From: Desulfarculales bacterium UBA702
Lineage (GTDB): Bacteria > Desulfobacterota > Syntrophobacteria > Syntrophobacterales > Syntrophobacteraceae
Direction: 5' to 3'
NCBI GenBank assembly: GCA_002298165.1
Contig: DBMI01000018.1
Location: 49,049 to 113,048, forward strand
DNA: 64,000 nucleotides
The notes below the pieces were generated by a model, which saw only the letters and a list, made by a program, of their open reading frames with translations, was not told where the DNA came from and searched no databases. Positions 17,524 to 26,390 of this stretch are shown in pieces (position 1 is the first letter of the stretch; the number at the start of each line of letters is the position of its first letter). The translations under genes were made by a program, and so were the position numbers.

Positions 17524-17567
17524 AAGGGACGGAAGCCGGTGAATCACCGATCTTCCGTCCCTTTTTT
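17524..17567 (+). terminator. Intrinsic terminator, possibly bidirectional
   Basis: A 12-bp stem (AAGGGACGGAAG at 17524-17535 with CTTCCGTCCCTT at 17552-17563) encloses a second small hairpin (CGGTG...CACCG) and is followed by a T-run. It ends the plus-strand gene at 17451. The A-run before the stem could also serve the minus-strand channel gene ending at 17584. Confidence 0.85.
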
Positions 17568-17583
17568 ACATCTTATGCAGTTG

Positions 17584-18498
17584 CTATTTTTTCAACGGTG
17601 CCGTGGCGGGTATTCCGCCGGCGCTCTCTCCGGCTTTAGACCAGCTCGGGCGCAGGTATATGAACCAGTACATAAGGCCAACCATCAGCGCACCGCCGAT
17701 AATGTTTCCGATTGTGGCCGGAACCAGATTGCGGGTCATGAAATTACCCCATGTGAGGATAGCGCCACCATCCTTTAGCTTGTCGGCAACCGTTGCGAAA
17801 TAGGTCGGGTCGAGTTGCTTGATGAAAAGAGCCGAAGGTATGAAGTACATATTGGCCACGCAGTGTTCGAAGCCGCACGCGACGAATGCCGAGATAGGGG
17901 GCAAAATGACAAAAACTTTATCGACGTTACTGCGTGCGCTGAAGCACATCCAGACCGCCATGCAGACGAGGGCGTTACAGAAGATACCCAGGGCCAGGCA
18001 GGGGACGAAATCAAGGCTGGTCTTGACAACTCCGATATTGAGGGCGGTAAGGCCGACCGCGCCCGCTCCGAACTTGTGCTGGCCACCCAGGAAGACCATG
18101 TAGGCTGTAAGGACCGAGCCAACGAAGTTTCCGGCATAGACTATTACCCAGTTGCGCAGCATGGAGCCTGTGTTCACCTTGTTATTCGCCCATGCCATTG
18201 GGATAAGACAGTTACCGGTGAACAGTTCCGAGCCGCCGATCACGACCATGATCAGGCCTGTGGCGAACACGAGGCCGCCAAGGAGTCTTTGAATTCCGTA
18301 GGGGACCCCGGCTCCAGCTAAGCCAGACCAGACGGTGGTAGCGTAATTTGCTCCCATCGCGATGAATGCGCCTGCCAGGATCGCAAGTGCGAACATCCTG
18401 TAAGCGCCAAGCCCGGCTTTGGCTATTCCGATGTTTTCGGCCTTTACGGCCATGTCCTTAGGCAGGAGAGCATCAAAAGAAGGTCCGCCGTTACTCAT
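17584..18498 (-). CDS. Formate/nitrite transporter (FNT) family channel
   Basis: Membrane protein of 304 residues with six hydrophobic segments arranged as two triplets, typical of the pentameric FocA/NirC/HSC channels that pass formate, nitrite or hydrosulfide as the protonated acid. Family features include the loop-rich first half (GANYATTVWSG, then GGSELFTGNCLIPMAW at about 85-100) and FEHCVANMYFIP at about 205-216, the pore-lining histidine region. The N-terminal tail of about 30 residues is cytoplasmic. ATG start with AGGAGG directly upstream. A perfect TGTGA-N6-TCACA palindrome lies about 150 bp upstream. With the acetate transporter at 59.5 kb under a matching operator, formate is the more likely substrate in an organism exchanging fermentation acids, but the sequence does not decide it. 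Confidence 0.9.
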   Translation of the reverse strand: MSNGGPSFDALLPKDMAVKAENIGIAKAGLGAYRMFALAILAGAFIAMGANYATTVWSGLAGAGVPYGIQRLLGGLVFATGLIMVVIGGSELFTGNCLIPMAWANNKVNTGSMLRNWVIVYAGNFVGSVLTAYMVFLGGQHKFGAGAVGLTALNIGVVKTSLDFVPCLALGIFCNALVCMAVWMCFSARSNVDKVFVILPPISAFVACGFEHCVANMYFIPSALFIKQLDPTYFATVADKLKDGGAILTWGNFMTRNLVPATIGNIIGGALMVGLMYWFIYLRPSWSKAGESAGGIPATAPLKK

Positions 18499-18646
18499 GA
18501 GAATCCTCCTAAAATGAATTTGAGAACGAGCCAGTCAGTGAGAAAGTAAATGAGACATTTACAACAATACAATCGGAACAAGAGAGCAGTTTGAGAAGTT
18601 CTTTTTGTGCCTAAGACACTCCTTTGAGCATTTAGTGATGCATTGG

Positions 18647-18662
18647 TGTGAACAAATTCACA
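18647..18662. promoter_or_regulatory. CRP/FNR-family operator upstream of the FNT channel gene
   Basis: TGTGAACAAATTCACA is a perfect inverted repeat matching the TGTGA-N6-TCACA consensus of CRP-type regulators. Its centre is about 156 bp upstream of the channel ATG (minus strand), in an AT-rich gap. I cannot place a convincing -10 element at a fixed distance, so the promoter class is open. The identical half-sites recur at 60429-60444 before the acetate transporter. Confidence 0.65.
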
Positions 18663-19043
18663 TACTTTCGCAAAATAAATCTTCCCCCCCACTGTTTTTG
18701 TAAAAAATATCCTAAGGAAGTCGTCCGATGCTGTCAATAATATTTTAATGTTCGATTTAGTCAATTTTATAGGAGTGAATAGCAATTAAAACATAACTTG
18801 CTAAAACTAATGCTTAAACATGCTGTGATGCATTTTGCCGCACTGCCGCAAAAAATTGCTATTTTTCAGGCGAGCTTAAAATTGCCTCCTAGGTTTTCCT
18901 GTCTAGAATTTAATCGTATCTGATGTATCAATATGGAACTTGTTGGGCCGGAATTGTTTTTCTTTTGGAAAGAAACGTTCCAGGATGACACGGAGACCAG
19001 CAAAATCCAGGCCCCAACCCGCTGGAACTCGAATGCCAAACAG

Positions 19044-19074
19044 AAAAAGGGTCCCCAGTCCGGCGGCCCTTTTG
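19044..19074 (-). terminator. Terminator after the small CxxCH protein gene
   Basis: On the minus strand AAAAGGG...CCCTTTTT forms a stem of about 8 bp around a GC-rich loop and ends in a T-run, 20-50 nt after the small gene ending at 19096. The symmetric A/T flanks would allow termination in both directions. Confidence 0.6.
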
Positions 19075-19095
19075 TTTTCTGGAATTTGACAAAAA

Positions 19096-19278
19096 CTAAT
19101 GATTTTTTCTTTTGAATATGCAGGACGCGTAGGTCTTTTTCAGATCGGTATCGTGACAATAGGAACAGGTCTTCACCTTCCATGAATTGGATTGTTGCAT
19201 GTTAAGATAGCCGGTGAAGTCCTGATCGAAAGAAGACGCATCCGAGCTGAATGTTTCAAATTTGTACTCGTCTTCCAT
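19096..19278 (-). CDS. Small CxxCH-containing protein of unknown function
   Basis: Product of 60 residues beginning MEDEYKFETFSSDASSF and ending in a lysine/arginine-rich tail. It contains CSYCHDTD (CxxCH) near residue 41 and one further cysteine near residue 53. A textbook ribosome site (AAGGAGG, 7 nt spacing) precedes the ATG at 19278, and a terminator follows, so it is very probably expressed. There is no signal peptide, so the CxxCH is unlikely to be haem-loaded by the periplasmic cytochrome c machinery; a metal site or thiol switch is more plausible. Family not recognised. Confidence 0.65.
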   Translation of the reverse strand: MEDEYKFETFSSDASSFDQDFTGYLNMQQSNSWKVKTCSYCHDTDLKKTYASCIFKRKNH

Positions 19279-19665
19279 CGGGTACCTCCTTTCCAATCTA
19301 TACAAAGCAATTACCGCTGCGCGGGATCTGGCTCGAAATACAGCTTAAAAACTGCGACTGCGGTCTAACGATCATTTACTACTATAACTTAAATGTGTAC
19401 CGGACGATGTCAAGCAAGGGGCATACGGGGCAGTTCCCTGCTCGACCGGCATTTAGCGGGTTTGGCTCTGCTCCGTGGTCACTGTGCCCTCGATGGAAAA
19501 AAGAGCCCTGGATGCTTATGTGTTTGTTAGAAGCACCAGTTAGAGGCAATTCGAAAAGGACTATCCGCACAAGAATCCGAATGCCCATTCGTCTCTCTTC
19601 CCCTGTGATGCGGCACCAGACGCGAGGGGGCGGGGTGTGGCGGGCGTTCGAGGAGATCAAAAGAA

Positions 19666-20130
19666 ATGAAGACAATAAGCAACATCGAAGTGGCGCGTGT
19701 TTTGACCGATTTACTCCAAATCGATGTCGATGCCGCAAAAGCTTACGATCAGGCAATCCAATATATAGACGTAATCAGCATCCGGGAACAGTTCGCAATG
19801 TTTCGGGATGTTCACAATCAGCATGTATCAAACCTTAAAAAGGTTATACGGGCGCTCGATGTCGTACCGCCCGAAGCGAGTCAGGACGCAAAGGGTCTGC
19901 TCATGGAGAGCTGGGCGATTATCCGCGGCGCCGCGGGAACGGAGGGTGCGATCAGTGGAATGAAAACGGTTGCCGAATATGTGGCGAAAAAATACCGCGA
20001 AGCCTGTGTGCGACCCCTTCCGCCCAATATCCTGTCGCTGGTGGAAAAACAATACCGCGATGCGCAATCACACCTCGAACTAATTGAAAAGGTGTTGATA
20101 AACAGGCCGTGGGAAAAAAAGGTTGCCTGA
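19666..20130 (+). CDS. Ferritin-like four-helix protein, DUF2383 type
   Basis: All-helical protein of 154 residues resembling the DUF2383 group of ferritin-like four-helix bundles. Key pattern: an N-terminal helix with LLQIDVDAAKAYDQAIQYID (about 15-34), a second helix with FRDVHNQHVSNL (about 46-57, a histidine-bearing segment), and a final helix with EKQYRDAQSHLELIEKVL. Acidic and histidine residues at these positions could form a di-metal centre as in rubrerythrin-like proteins. ATG start with GAGGAG about 9 nt upstream. No neighbour in the same transcript. Role unknown; stress or metal handling is the usual suggestion for the family. Confidence 0.75.
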   Translation: MKTISNIEVARVLTDLLQIDVDAAKAYDQAIQYIDVISIREQFAMFRDVHNQHVSNLKKVIRALDVVPPEASQDAKGLLMESWAIIRGAAGTEGAISGMKTVAEYVAKKYREACVRPLPPNILSLVEKQYRDAQSHLELIEKVLINRPWEKKVA

Positions 20131-20586
20131 ATGGGTGCCGATTCAAAAGTTGAAGAAATTTTATTGCATTAAAGAAGAACTCAATAGCTTGTGGAAGGTG
20201 TGACTCTCGGTTAGGCGGGGTCTACCGGGGACTGTTGCCTGAACAAGCTGGGATGCGAATTCCCCCATTTTCGGGTTGGGTTTCGCTCCATCCACGGGCC
20301 TGATCAACTGCCGGCCCAGCCGTTTCAGTGGTCCTTGCAAAGAGATTTTTGCCCCGCCCGACAATTAAAAAGTAATCAATTACTTCCGCCTTTTTTCCGA
20401 TTCAATTATTTGTGGCCTTAAAAACCCTCCGGACTCGATAGCATTAATAACTGGTAAATTAGACGGCGAGGGCATTTTCCGTTTCAACCTATTCCCTCTC
20501 TCACGCTCTTTTTTCGGTCTCGGATGCCGGGCTGGTCCAGGCATGCTTCCACGCACCACGGACTATCTACACGAGGGGTTTTCCAA
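20131..20586. other. 456-bp gap, no gene recognised
   Basis: The part from 20180 to 20370 is GC-rich with several short complementary segments, unlike the AT-rich remainder, and might encode a structured RNA, but I could not match it to any known RNA family. A TTG-initiated minus-strand frame across it (20161-20364) has no ribosome site. A small AGTAATCAATTACT palindrome sits near 20372. Confidence 0.4.
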
Positions 20587-21450
20587 ATGTACATGCGTTA
20601 TCTTCAAATTCTGGCCAAATGCTGTAATCAGGTTTTCCAGGAAATGGCGAAGACGGAGGTACTCGCAACTCAGATCAAAAAAGATGAGCGGCTCCTGTGC
20701 GATTTTGCGGTAGCCCAGGTTGTGGAATACCAGCACCTCGATAATGCCCTCGAAGGATATTTCATGCTGGGTTTCAACAACAAGACCATGGCGATAATGG
20801 TTGCATCATCCATTTCCGAGCATTTGGGCCTGCCTCCAGTCACCACGATGGATGCCGATGCCCAGGACATCCTGGGCGAGTTCCTGAACACCTTCGTTGG
20901 CCAGACTATTTCGGAGTGGGACAAATTAGGCCTCCCGGTCCGCTTTGGTACACCCAGGATGCTTTGCGAGGAGAACATTGAATTCTACAATACCACCCCA
21001 TCCGAGCCGTACCTGATAATCTTGACGCTAACGGTAAGCCATGTCGTAATCAGGGTCACGTTCGTCGAAAAATCAAAACAGGAAATTCATATACCTCGCG
21101 TCCTGATTGTTGACGATTCCGCACTGATAAGGCGGCTTCTCAAGAAAGCTTTCGATGACATCGGTTTTCAAACAGATGAAGCGGTGGACGGACAGGAAGC
21201 AGTGCAAAAGTTCAAGAACTTCAAGCCCGATCTTACGATTATGGACCTTATCATGCCGCGCATGGGAGGGCTCGACGCCATAATGGAAATCAGGGAGACG
21301 AACCCCAATGCGAAATTTGTCATCCTTACCTCAACGGCCAGAAAGGATGAAATCGTCACGGCCAAGACCCTGGGAATAACCCACTATGTCGTAAAGCCGG
21401 TCACAAACATGGTGAGTTTTCGCGAAACGATTCGAAAAATACTGGAATAG
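20587..21450 (+). CDS. CheX-like domain fused to a response-regulator receiver
   Basis: Protein of 287 residues in two parts. Residues 1-160 look like a CheX/CheC-type phosphatase domain (LGFNNKTMAIMVASSISEHLGLP, then ILGEFLNTFVGQTISEW, similar to the E-x2-N catalytic helix of CheX). Residues about 170-287 are a receiver with DD near VLIVDDSALIRR, phospho-acceptor in LTIMDLIMPRMGG, a switch threonine/serine in ILTSTA and the lysine in YVVKPV. The fusion suggests a regulator that carries its own phosphatase, or a phosphate sink in chemotaxis-like signalling. The ATG at 20587 follows GAGGGG; a longer frame begins at 20524 without a ribosome site. No chemotaxis genes lie nearby. Confidence 0.82.
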   Translation: MYMRYLQILAKCCNQVFQEMAKTEVLATQIKKDERLLCDFAVAQVVEYQHLDNALEGYFMLGFNNKTMAIMVASSISEHLGLPPVTTMDADAQDILGEFLNTFVGQTISEWDKLGLPVRFGTPRMLCEENIEFYNTTPSEPYLIILTLTVSHVVIRVTFVEKSKQEIHIPRVLIVDDSALIRRLLKKAFDDIGFQTDEAVDGQEAVQKFKNFKPDLTIMDLIMPRMGGLDAIMEIRETNPNAKFVILTSTARKDEIVTAKTLGITHYVVKPVTNMVSFRETIRKILE

Positions 21451-21560
21451 TTCACTGCCCCGGCAGGGCTGTCATGAATAGTCCGGCTTCACGGAGCGCC
21501 GAGTTTATGTTTGGCATCACACGATGCAAACTCAATATGTTCGCGGGGGGACCCATGTTC

Positions 21561-23009
21561 TCAGTCCTCGATGGGAAGGCAGGCCGGGTCGTGAGGAAGG
21601 CTTCCGCGGCTTGATCTGAGGAAGGCGAATGGACTTACGTATAGGAAGTTGGAGACCCTGGATGTGTAGATATCGGCGTAGCGCTCGACTTGCCTTGCCA
21701 GGTGACTTTTGTCTATTCCCGTGCGCATCAGGGGGCCCCAGTGGGGGTTTAGCAACTTGCCTGCCGCTTGCGCCAGAGGCGCTATCCGCAGGTCGATCTG
21801 CGTGATTTTTGCGTGCAGCTCCGCAAGGTTTCGCTGGATTTCCGTTAGCTCCATACCTTCTGGAACCGGGCCGTAGTGCTTTTGTATCCGTTGCGCGATC
21901 AGGCGCAGCTCACGGTATTGGGCCTCCATCTGTGCTTTTTCTTCCATCAAATCCTCGAGCTCGGTTTGCCGGGGTTGGAAGCTTTTCATGGCGGCTATCT
22001 CTTCTTCGAGTTCCCGCAGCACCAGGGCTGTTCGCCAGCGCAGGATATTCTTGGAAACATTTACATCCGTAAAGATGTGGTCGCCTACGTACAGGATCTC
22101 CTCTCCGTTAAGGCCGAGGCTTTCCTCGATGAGCATTGCGTTTGCACCCATGTAGATGCTGCCTGACCTTAACGGCCCCCGGTGTTCGCGAAGAAGCCCT
22201 TTTTGCACGTCCACGACTTCGAGTGCAGGCATATCGTTCGAAAAGAAAGCGGGTTTTCGCGCCCCCACGATAATAATATCGAAGAGGTCCAGCCATGTGC
22301 TGTTTTTTGGAAGGAAGGGGTCAAAGGCGTACGAGAGCATCGGGGCTGCGTAGGAAAGTTCCGAGTTACTGATAAGTATAACTTTTTTGCCGGCCTTTTT
22401 CTGGTCGAGCAGGGCAAGTGGAATTTCCTCGTCGAGTTCGATGAAGCGGCCCGGGTCCGCGATAATTTCGGATTTAAGCCTTCCTTCCATATGAGCTTCA
22501 TCCGCCGCGTGGCGTACCCGCCGGAAAAGTTCCTCATAGCCGATTGCACCTGGAACGCGCCCCTCGTCCAGCAGGTCCACTAACTGCATGAAAAGGCAGG
22601 CCTCGGATATGGAGAAAAGAGTATTGAGGAAATGCCAGCGCCTTTCACCCAGGTCTACCAGCACGCGCTGATAGCTCCGGCGCTGCTCGTCGAAATCCAG
22701 CGGCCTGGTCCCATGGTAGGCGCGCTTTACATAGCCGAACCTGTTGGCCTTGACAACGTTACCAAGTTCGATGTCTATAACGAGGCCGCGAGTCACGAGG
22801 TCCGAATCGAATATCAGGTGCTCGACGGGCCAGCCGTCGCGGCTAAGCTCTTCCTTGATATACCTGTATGCGCATTCCTCCCATGACTGCATACGGTAAT
22901 GGATGAGTGTATAGTCCATATCGTAGCCTATGGCTCGGACGGCCCCAAGGTTGAGCGTTCTGTTGCAGAATATGCCGCGGGGGGAGTGGGTACACTTTTT
23001 CTCGGGCAA
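21561..23009 (-). CDS. HAD-family 5'-nucleotidase (cN-II/NT5DC-like)
   Basis: Protein of 482 residues of the cytosolic IMP/GMP 5'-nucleotidase group of the HAD superfamily. HAD motif I is GYDMDYTLIHY (about 28-38, with the two aspartates), motif II is ILISNSE (about 213-219), and motif IV is near ILYVGDHIFTD (about 300-310). A long charged helical segment with coiled-coil character follows (about 325-400). The start is TTG with GGAG about 8 nt upstream; no ATG precedes motif I. It is divergent from the GH57 gene across a 320-bp gap. Substrate specificity is not readable from the sequence. Confidence 0.85.
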   Translation of the reverse strand: MPEKKCTHSPRGIFCNRTLNLGAVRAIGYDMDYTLIHYRMQSWEECAYRYIKEELSRDGWPVEHLIFDSDLVTRGLVIDIELGNVVKANRFGYVKRAYHGTRPLDFDEQRRSYQRVLVDLGERRWHFLNTLFSISEACLFMQLVDLLDEGRVPGAIGYEELFRRVRHAADEAHMEGRLKSEIIADPGRFIELDEEIPLALLDQKKAGKKVILISNSELSYAAPMLSYAFDPFLPKNSTWLDLFDIIIVGARKPAFFSNDMPALEVVDVQKGLLREHRGPLRSGSIYMGANAMLIEESLGLNGEEILYVGDHIFTDVNVSKNILRWRTALVLRELEEEIAAMKSFQPRQTELEDLMEEKAQMEAQYRELRLIAQRIQKHYGPVPEGMELTEIQRNLAELHAKITQIDLRIAPLAQAAGKLLNPHWGPLMRTGIDKSHLARQVERYADIYTSRVSNFLYVSPFAFLRSSRGSLPHDPACLPIED

Positions 23010-23331
23010 AATTTACTCCATTTAGCGGTCTTCGGGGAGAACTCTCCCATGGTACCGAAATTTAGATGAGCGGCCATTCCATTAAGCAGGCGACGGATTA
23101 TATTTATTGGTTGCCGGCCGAAATTCTCTTCCTGAATATTTCTCGGGTGCCGGCAGGCAATCTGAAAGTAATTATCGGGTCCAGGTATCGAAAGTACAAA
23201 TGCTAAAATAAAAACCTGCTGGAAAAGCATGAGCTTAGGCGATAAAATCTGATGTGGGGGGATGGCAGGGTCAAACTTTCCTGATTTTGCGCTTCGATTC
23301 GATTCCAATTACAAATTGCGACCGGAAAAAT

Positions 23332-25884
23332 ATGACAGAACAGCCAATTAAGAAGTACGTCTGCATTCACGGGCATTTCTATCAGCCACCTCGTGAAAAT
23401 CCATGGCTGGACGAGATAGAGCGGGAAGAATCGGCCAGTCCATACCACGACTGGAACGAGCGTATCAACATGGAGTGCTACCGGGCGAATACGGCGGCAC
23501 GCCTGGTGGACGGAGGCAACCAGGTCATAAGCCTGATGAATAATTACAGGTACTTCAGTTTCAATTTCGGCCCAACCCTCTTGCACTGGCTCGAAACACA
23601 CGATCCCTTTGTCTATCAGGCCATAATCAATGCCGACCGGGAGAGTGTCAGGGAAAGAGGCGGGCACGGCAACGCAATCGCCCAGGTTTTTAACCATATT
23701 ATCATGCCCCTTGCCAACCTGCGCGATAAGGTTACCCAGGTGCACTGGGGAATTCGGGATTTCGAGTACCGGTTCGGAAGGCGCCCGGAAGGGATGTGGC
23801 TTGCCGAAACGGCGGTTGACAGGGAGACCCTGGCGGTCTTGGCCGAAGCCGGAATAAAATTTACGATTCTCTCCCCGTTCCAGGCTGCTCGATGGCGGTT
23901 TACCGGGAAGGGCTCTGAGTGGGTGGAGTCATCCGGGGGAACTATTCCCACGGGACGGGCCTATCGCTGCGATCTCGGCGGCGGTAAAGAGATCAATATC
24001 TTCTTCTATGATGCGGCGCTGGCCCGCGGAGTTGCCTTCGAACGCTCACTGGAGCACAGCAGCAATTTTCTTGGGCTGATTGCCAGAAATTTCGAGCAGC
24101 GCGGCGAGCTGATCGACGGGCCGTGGCTGGTAAACACAGCAACCGACGGCGAGTCCTACGGTCACCATTTCAAGTTCGGTGACATGGCCCTGGCCGCGGC
24201 TTTCCGAGAACTCGAAAGCGACCCCGAAGCCGAGATAACTAATTACGGCTTGTTTCTGGCCTCTTTTCCCGTCACGGCGGAAGTCGATATCATCGAAAAC
24301 ACCGCCTGGAGTTGTGCGCATGGCCTGGGCAGATGGAGCTTGGATTGCGGTTGTCATATCGGCGGCAACCCCGATTGGAACCAGAAGTGGAGGGCGCCTC
24401 TTCGCGCTGCGGTAAATCATGTTCGAGACATGGCCGCTGACCATTTCGAAAAGCAGATGAGAACTCTTTCCAGGGACCCATGGAAGGCCAGAAACGAGTA
24501 TATAGACGTTATCCTGGGCCGAAGCGGATACCTGGAGAAATTTCTTCAAAATCACCTCGAAGCCGGGAGGGCGAATATCGAGCGCTTTATGAAGCTCCTC
24601 GAGATGCAGCGCTATTCGCTCTACATGCAAACTTCCTGCGGATGGTTTTTTGACGAAATCAGCCAGCATGAAGCAACTCTGATTCTGAAATATGCCGCAC
24701 GGGCGATTCAACTCGCAGGTGAAACCGGATCGCCGCCTATTGAGCCGGCTATGCTTGAGATTCTTGAGCAGGCGCCGAGCAACCTGCCTGAATATGGCAA
24801 TGGGGCAAGGGTTTACCTGAAAAAGGTAGTACCGGAGTTGGTGCAAGAGGGGCGAGTAGCCGCAAACTATGCCATACAGTCTCTTGCTGTTCCTTCCCGA
24901 AGACAACTCAAAATTTACACATACGGGATTACACCGCAAAAGGAAGAGGACCTGGGGTCGAATCCCCTTCCGTGTCTTTTTGGGCACATTACCGTAAAGC
25001 ATGACAGAACACTTGCGGAAAAGGACTTCCTCTACGCCGTTGTACATTTCGGAGGGCTCGATTTTCGCTGCTCGATCAAGCCCTACCATGACGATGCTGA
25101 ATACAGGGCCATTCTGGATTCCCTCCAGGCATGCGTCGAAGAACAAAGTACCCATAAGATGCTCCGGGTTCTGGACGAAAATTTCGGAAACGAGAGTTTT
25201 GGGCTGAATAATGTATTCAAGGATCTGCGCTCTTCCATCGCCCTGGAAGTTGGCCGCAAAACCCTCGAATTCTATACCGATCTTCAGCGCAGCATGTACT
25301 CTACCTATAAGCCGCTCATATCCAGCTTCAAGCAGTGGGGGATAAGGGTCCCGGGCGACGTGAGGCTCTCGATCCGGCGGGTACTGAGCGACGAAGCCGA
25401 GCAACTGGTAAATGAAATCATCGCCCATGAGCGCACTATTCTGAATCTTAAATCTCCCTGGGAATCAACGGATTTCTTCTACAGGGGGCACATGGCGCGG
25501 TTGCATACGCTCCTCGATGAAGCGAAATCGCTCGGAGTCGCGCTAAATTTCGAGGGACTATCCCAAACCCTCGGGCAGGCTCTTATCGCAAATGCCCAAA
25601 GGTTGGTCTCAAATTATAAGCAGGGTGAAGCCGGCCAGTTTGTAAGGCTTCTTTCAGTATGCGATATTCTAGGCGAAAAACCCGAAGTCTGGAAACTGCA
25701 GACGCTTTACTTCGAATTTATCGCCAGGGGGGTTAAAGAACCGGCTCTTTTTTCGCTAATCGCCAACATCGGCAGCCTGCTTACGGAACTCGACCGAATG
25801 TTGTGGTGCCAATTTGCCCGGCTACCAGAAGTAAGAGCCGCCATGGAGAATAAAGAGCAGGCAAAGCGAGAACGCAAACGGTGA
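23332..25884 (+). CDS. Glycoside hydrolase family 57 protein with DUF3536
   Basis: Protein of 850 residues. The first half is a GH57 (beta/alpha)7 barrel, a fold used by alpha-amylases, amylopullulanases and branching enzymes: conserved region 1 is HGHFYQPPRENPW (about 12-24), the nucleophile region GMWLAETAVDRETL (about 153-166), and the acid region NTATDGESYGHH (about 267-278). The second half matches the layout of DUF3536, a C-terminal companion seen with such domains. Cytoplasmic, no signal peptide. The ATG at 23332 has only a weak GGA ribosome site but begins just before region 1; the frame is open farther upstream. Probably acts on storage glucan; no glycogen genes are adjacent. Confidence 0.85.
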   Translation: MTEQPIKKYVCIHGHFYQPPRENPWLDEIEREESASPYHDWNERINMECYRANTAARLVDGGNQVISLMNNYRYFSFNFGPTLLHWLETHDPFVYQAIINADRESVRERGGHGNAIAQVFNHIIMPLANLRDKVTQVHWGIRDFEYRFGRRPEGMWLAETAVDRETLAVLAEAGIKFTILSPFQAARWRFTGKGSEWVESSGGTIPTGRAYRCDLGGGKEINIFFYDAALARGVAFERSLEHSSNFLGLIARNFEQRGELIDGPWLVNTATDGESYGHHFKFGDMALAAAFRELESDPEAEITNYGLFLASFPVTAEVDIIENTAWSCAHGLGRWSLDCGCHIGGNPDWNQKWRAPLRAAVNHVRDMAADHFEKQMRTLSRDPWKARNEYIDVILGRSGYLEKFLQNHLEAGRANIERFMKLLEMQRYSLYMQTSCGWFFDEISQHEATLILKYAARAIQLAGETGSPPIEPAMLEILEQAPSNLPEYGNGARVYLKKVVPELVQEGRVAANYAIQSLAVPSRRQLKIYTYGITPQKEEDLGSNPLPCLFGHITVKHDRTLAEKDFLYAVVHFGGLDFRCSIKPYHDDAEYRAILDSLQACVEEQSTHKMLRVLDENFGNESFGLNNVFKDLRSSIALEVGRKTLEFYTDLQRSMYSTYKPLISSFKQWGIRVPGDVRLSIRRVLSDEAEQLVNEIIAHERTILNLKSPWESTDFFYRGHMARLHTLLDEAKSLGVALNFEGLSQTLGQALIANAQRLVSNYKQGEAGQFVRLLSVCDILGEKPEVWKLQTLYFEFIARGVKEPALFSLIANIGSLLTELDRMLWCQFARLPEVRAAMENKEQAKRERKR

Positions 25885-25969
25885 GATTTCCCACTCCGCA
25901 ACCGCCCATCCGATTGATAAGGGCGGCCAAGCATACTATGATTGCAGAGTCCTAAAAGGAGAGAAGATA

Positions 25970-26155
25970 ATGTGTGAGGCGAATGCGTATTTACTCAGGG
26001 AAGGCAAGGAAGAACTCATACTCGAATCCGTGGACAAGGTCGAAAGCGACGGCGGCCAGATAAGGATCGAGAGTATCTTCGGCGAGCAGAAGGTGGTAAA
26101 GGGGAAAATCCGCAGCATGTCGCTCCTTAACCACAAGATATTGATTGAGGAGTAA
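25970..26155 (+). CDS. cooT: CooT-family nickel-binding protein
   Basis: Protein of 61 residues that matches the small CooT family: MCEANAYLL at the N terminus (Cys2 is the nickel ligand in characterised CooT), then LILESVDKVE and a C-terminal LLNHKILIEE beta strand. In carbon-monoxide-oxidising bacteria CooT helps load nickel into CO dehydrogenase, but many homologues occur without adjacent CODH genes, as here. ATG with AAAAGGAG about 9 nt upstream, 85 bp after the GH57 gene. Its role here is inferred from the family only. Confidence 0.8.
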   Translation: MCEANAYLLREGKEELILESVDKVESDGGQIRIESIFGEQKVVKGKIRSMSLLNHKILIEE

Positions 26156-26265
26156 CCCATCCAGCTATCCACCACAAAGTTGCGGACAATAGACCGAATA
26201 CAATTTCAATCGGCATTTCTAAATCCCGTGCGGTTTACTTCGATCTCTGTCGAGGATTTTCCGCA

Positions 26266-26390
26266 CCAGTTCCACCCTGACATACACCACCGAAAATCCA
26301 TCCGTTTGCGGGGATATTGTTACTCCCAGGCCGGAACGTATTTCATTACCACCTGCGCCTTTGGCTTAATAAGCAGTTCCTAAAGCCTGT
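26266..26390 (+). pseudogene. RAYT transposase 5' remnant, copy 1
   Basis: The plus strand encodes a clear copy of the first 35 or so residues of the transposase at 41.7 kb (HPDIHHRKSIRLRGY, then QAGTYFITTC) and then stops. The HFH catalytic motif and the C-terminal half are missing, and degenerate GTAGGGCAAA...TTGCCCCTAC REP sequence follows at about 26423-26450. Confidence 0.8.

Noticed and set aside
18495..18785. Minus-strand frame of 96 codons before the FNT channel
   Set aside because: AT-rich leader carrying the CRP/FNR-type operator; composition and start are not gene-like.
20161..20364. Minus-strand frame of 67 codons or a known small RNA (6S, SRP)
   Set aside because: No ribosome site for the frame, and I could not match the conserved sequence elements of 6S or SRP RNA.
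24046..25428. Minus-strand frame of 460 codons
   Set aside because: Antisense to the GH57/DUF3536 gene, whose motifs are unambiguous; typical mirror frame of GC-rich coding DNA.
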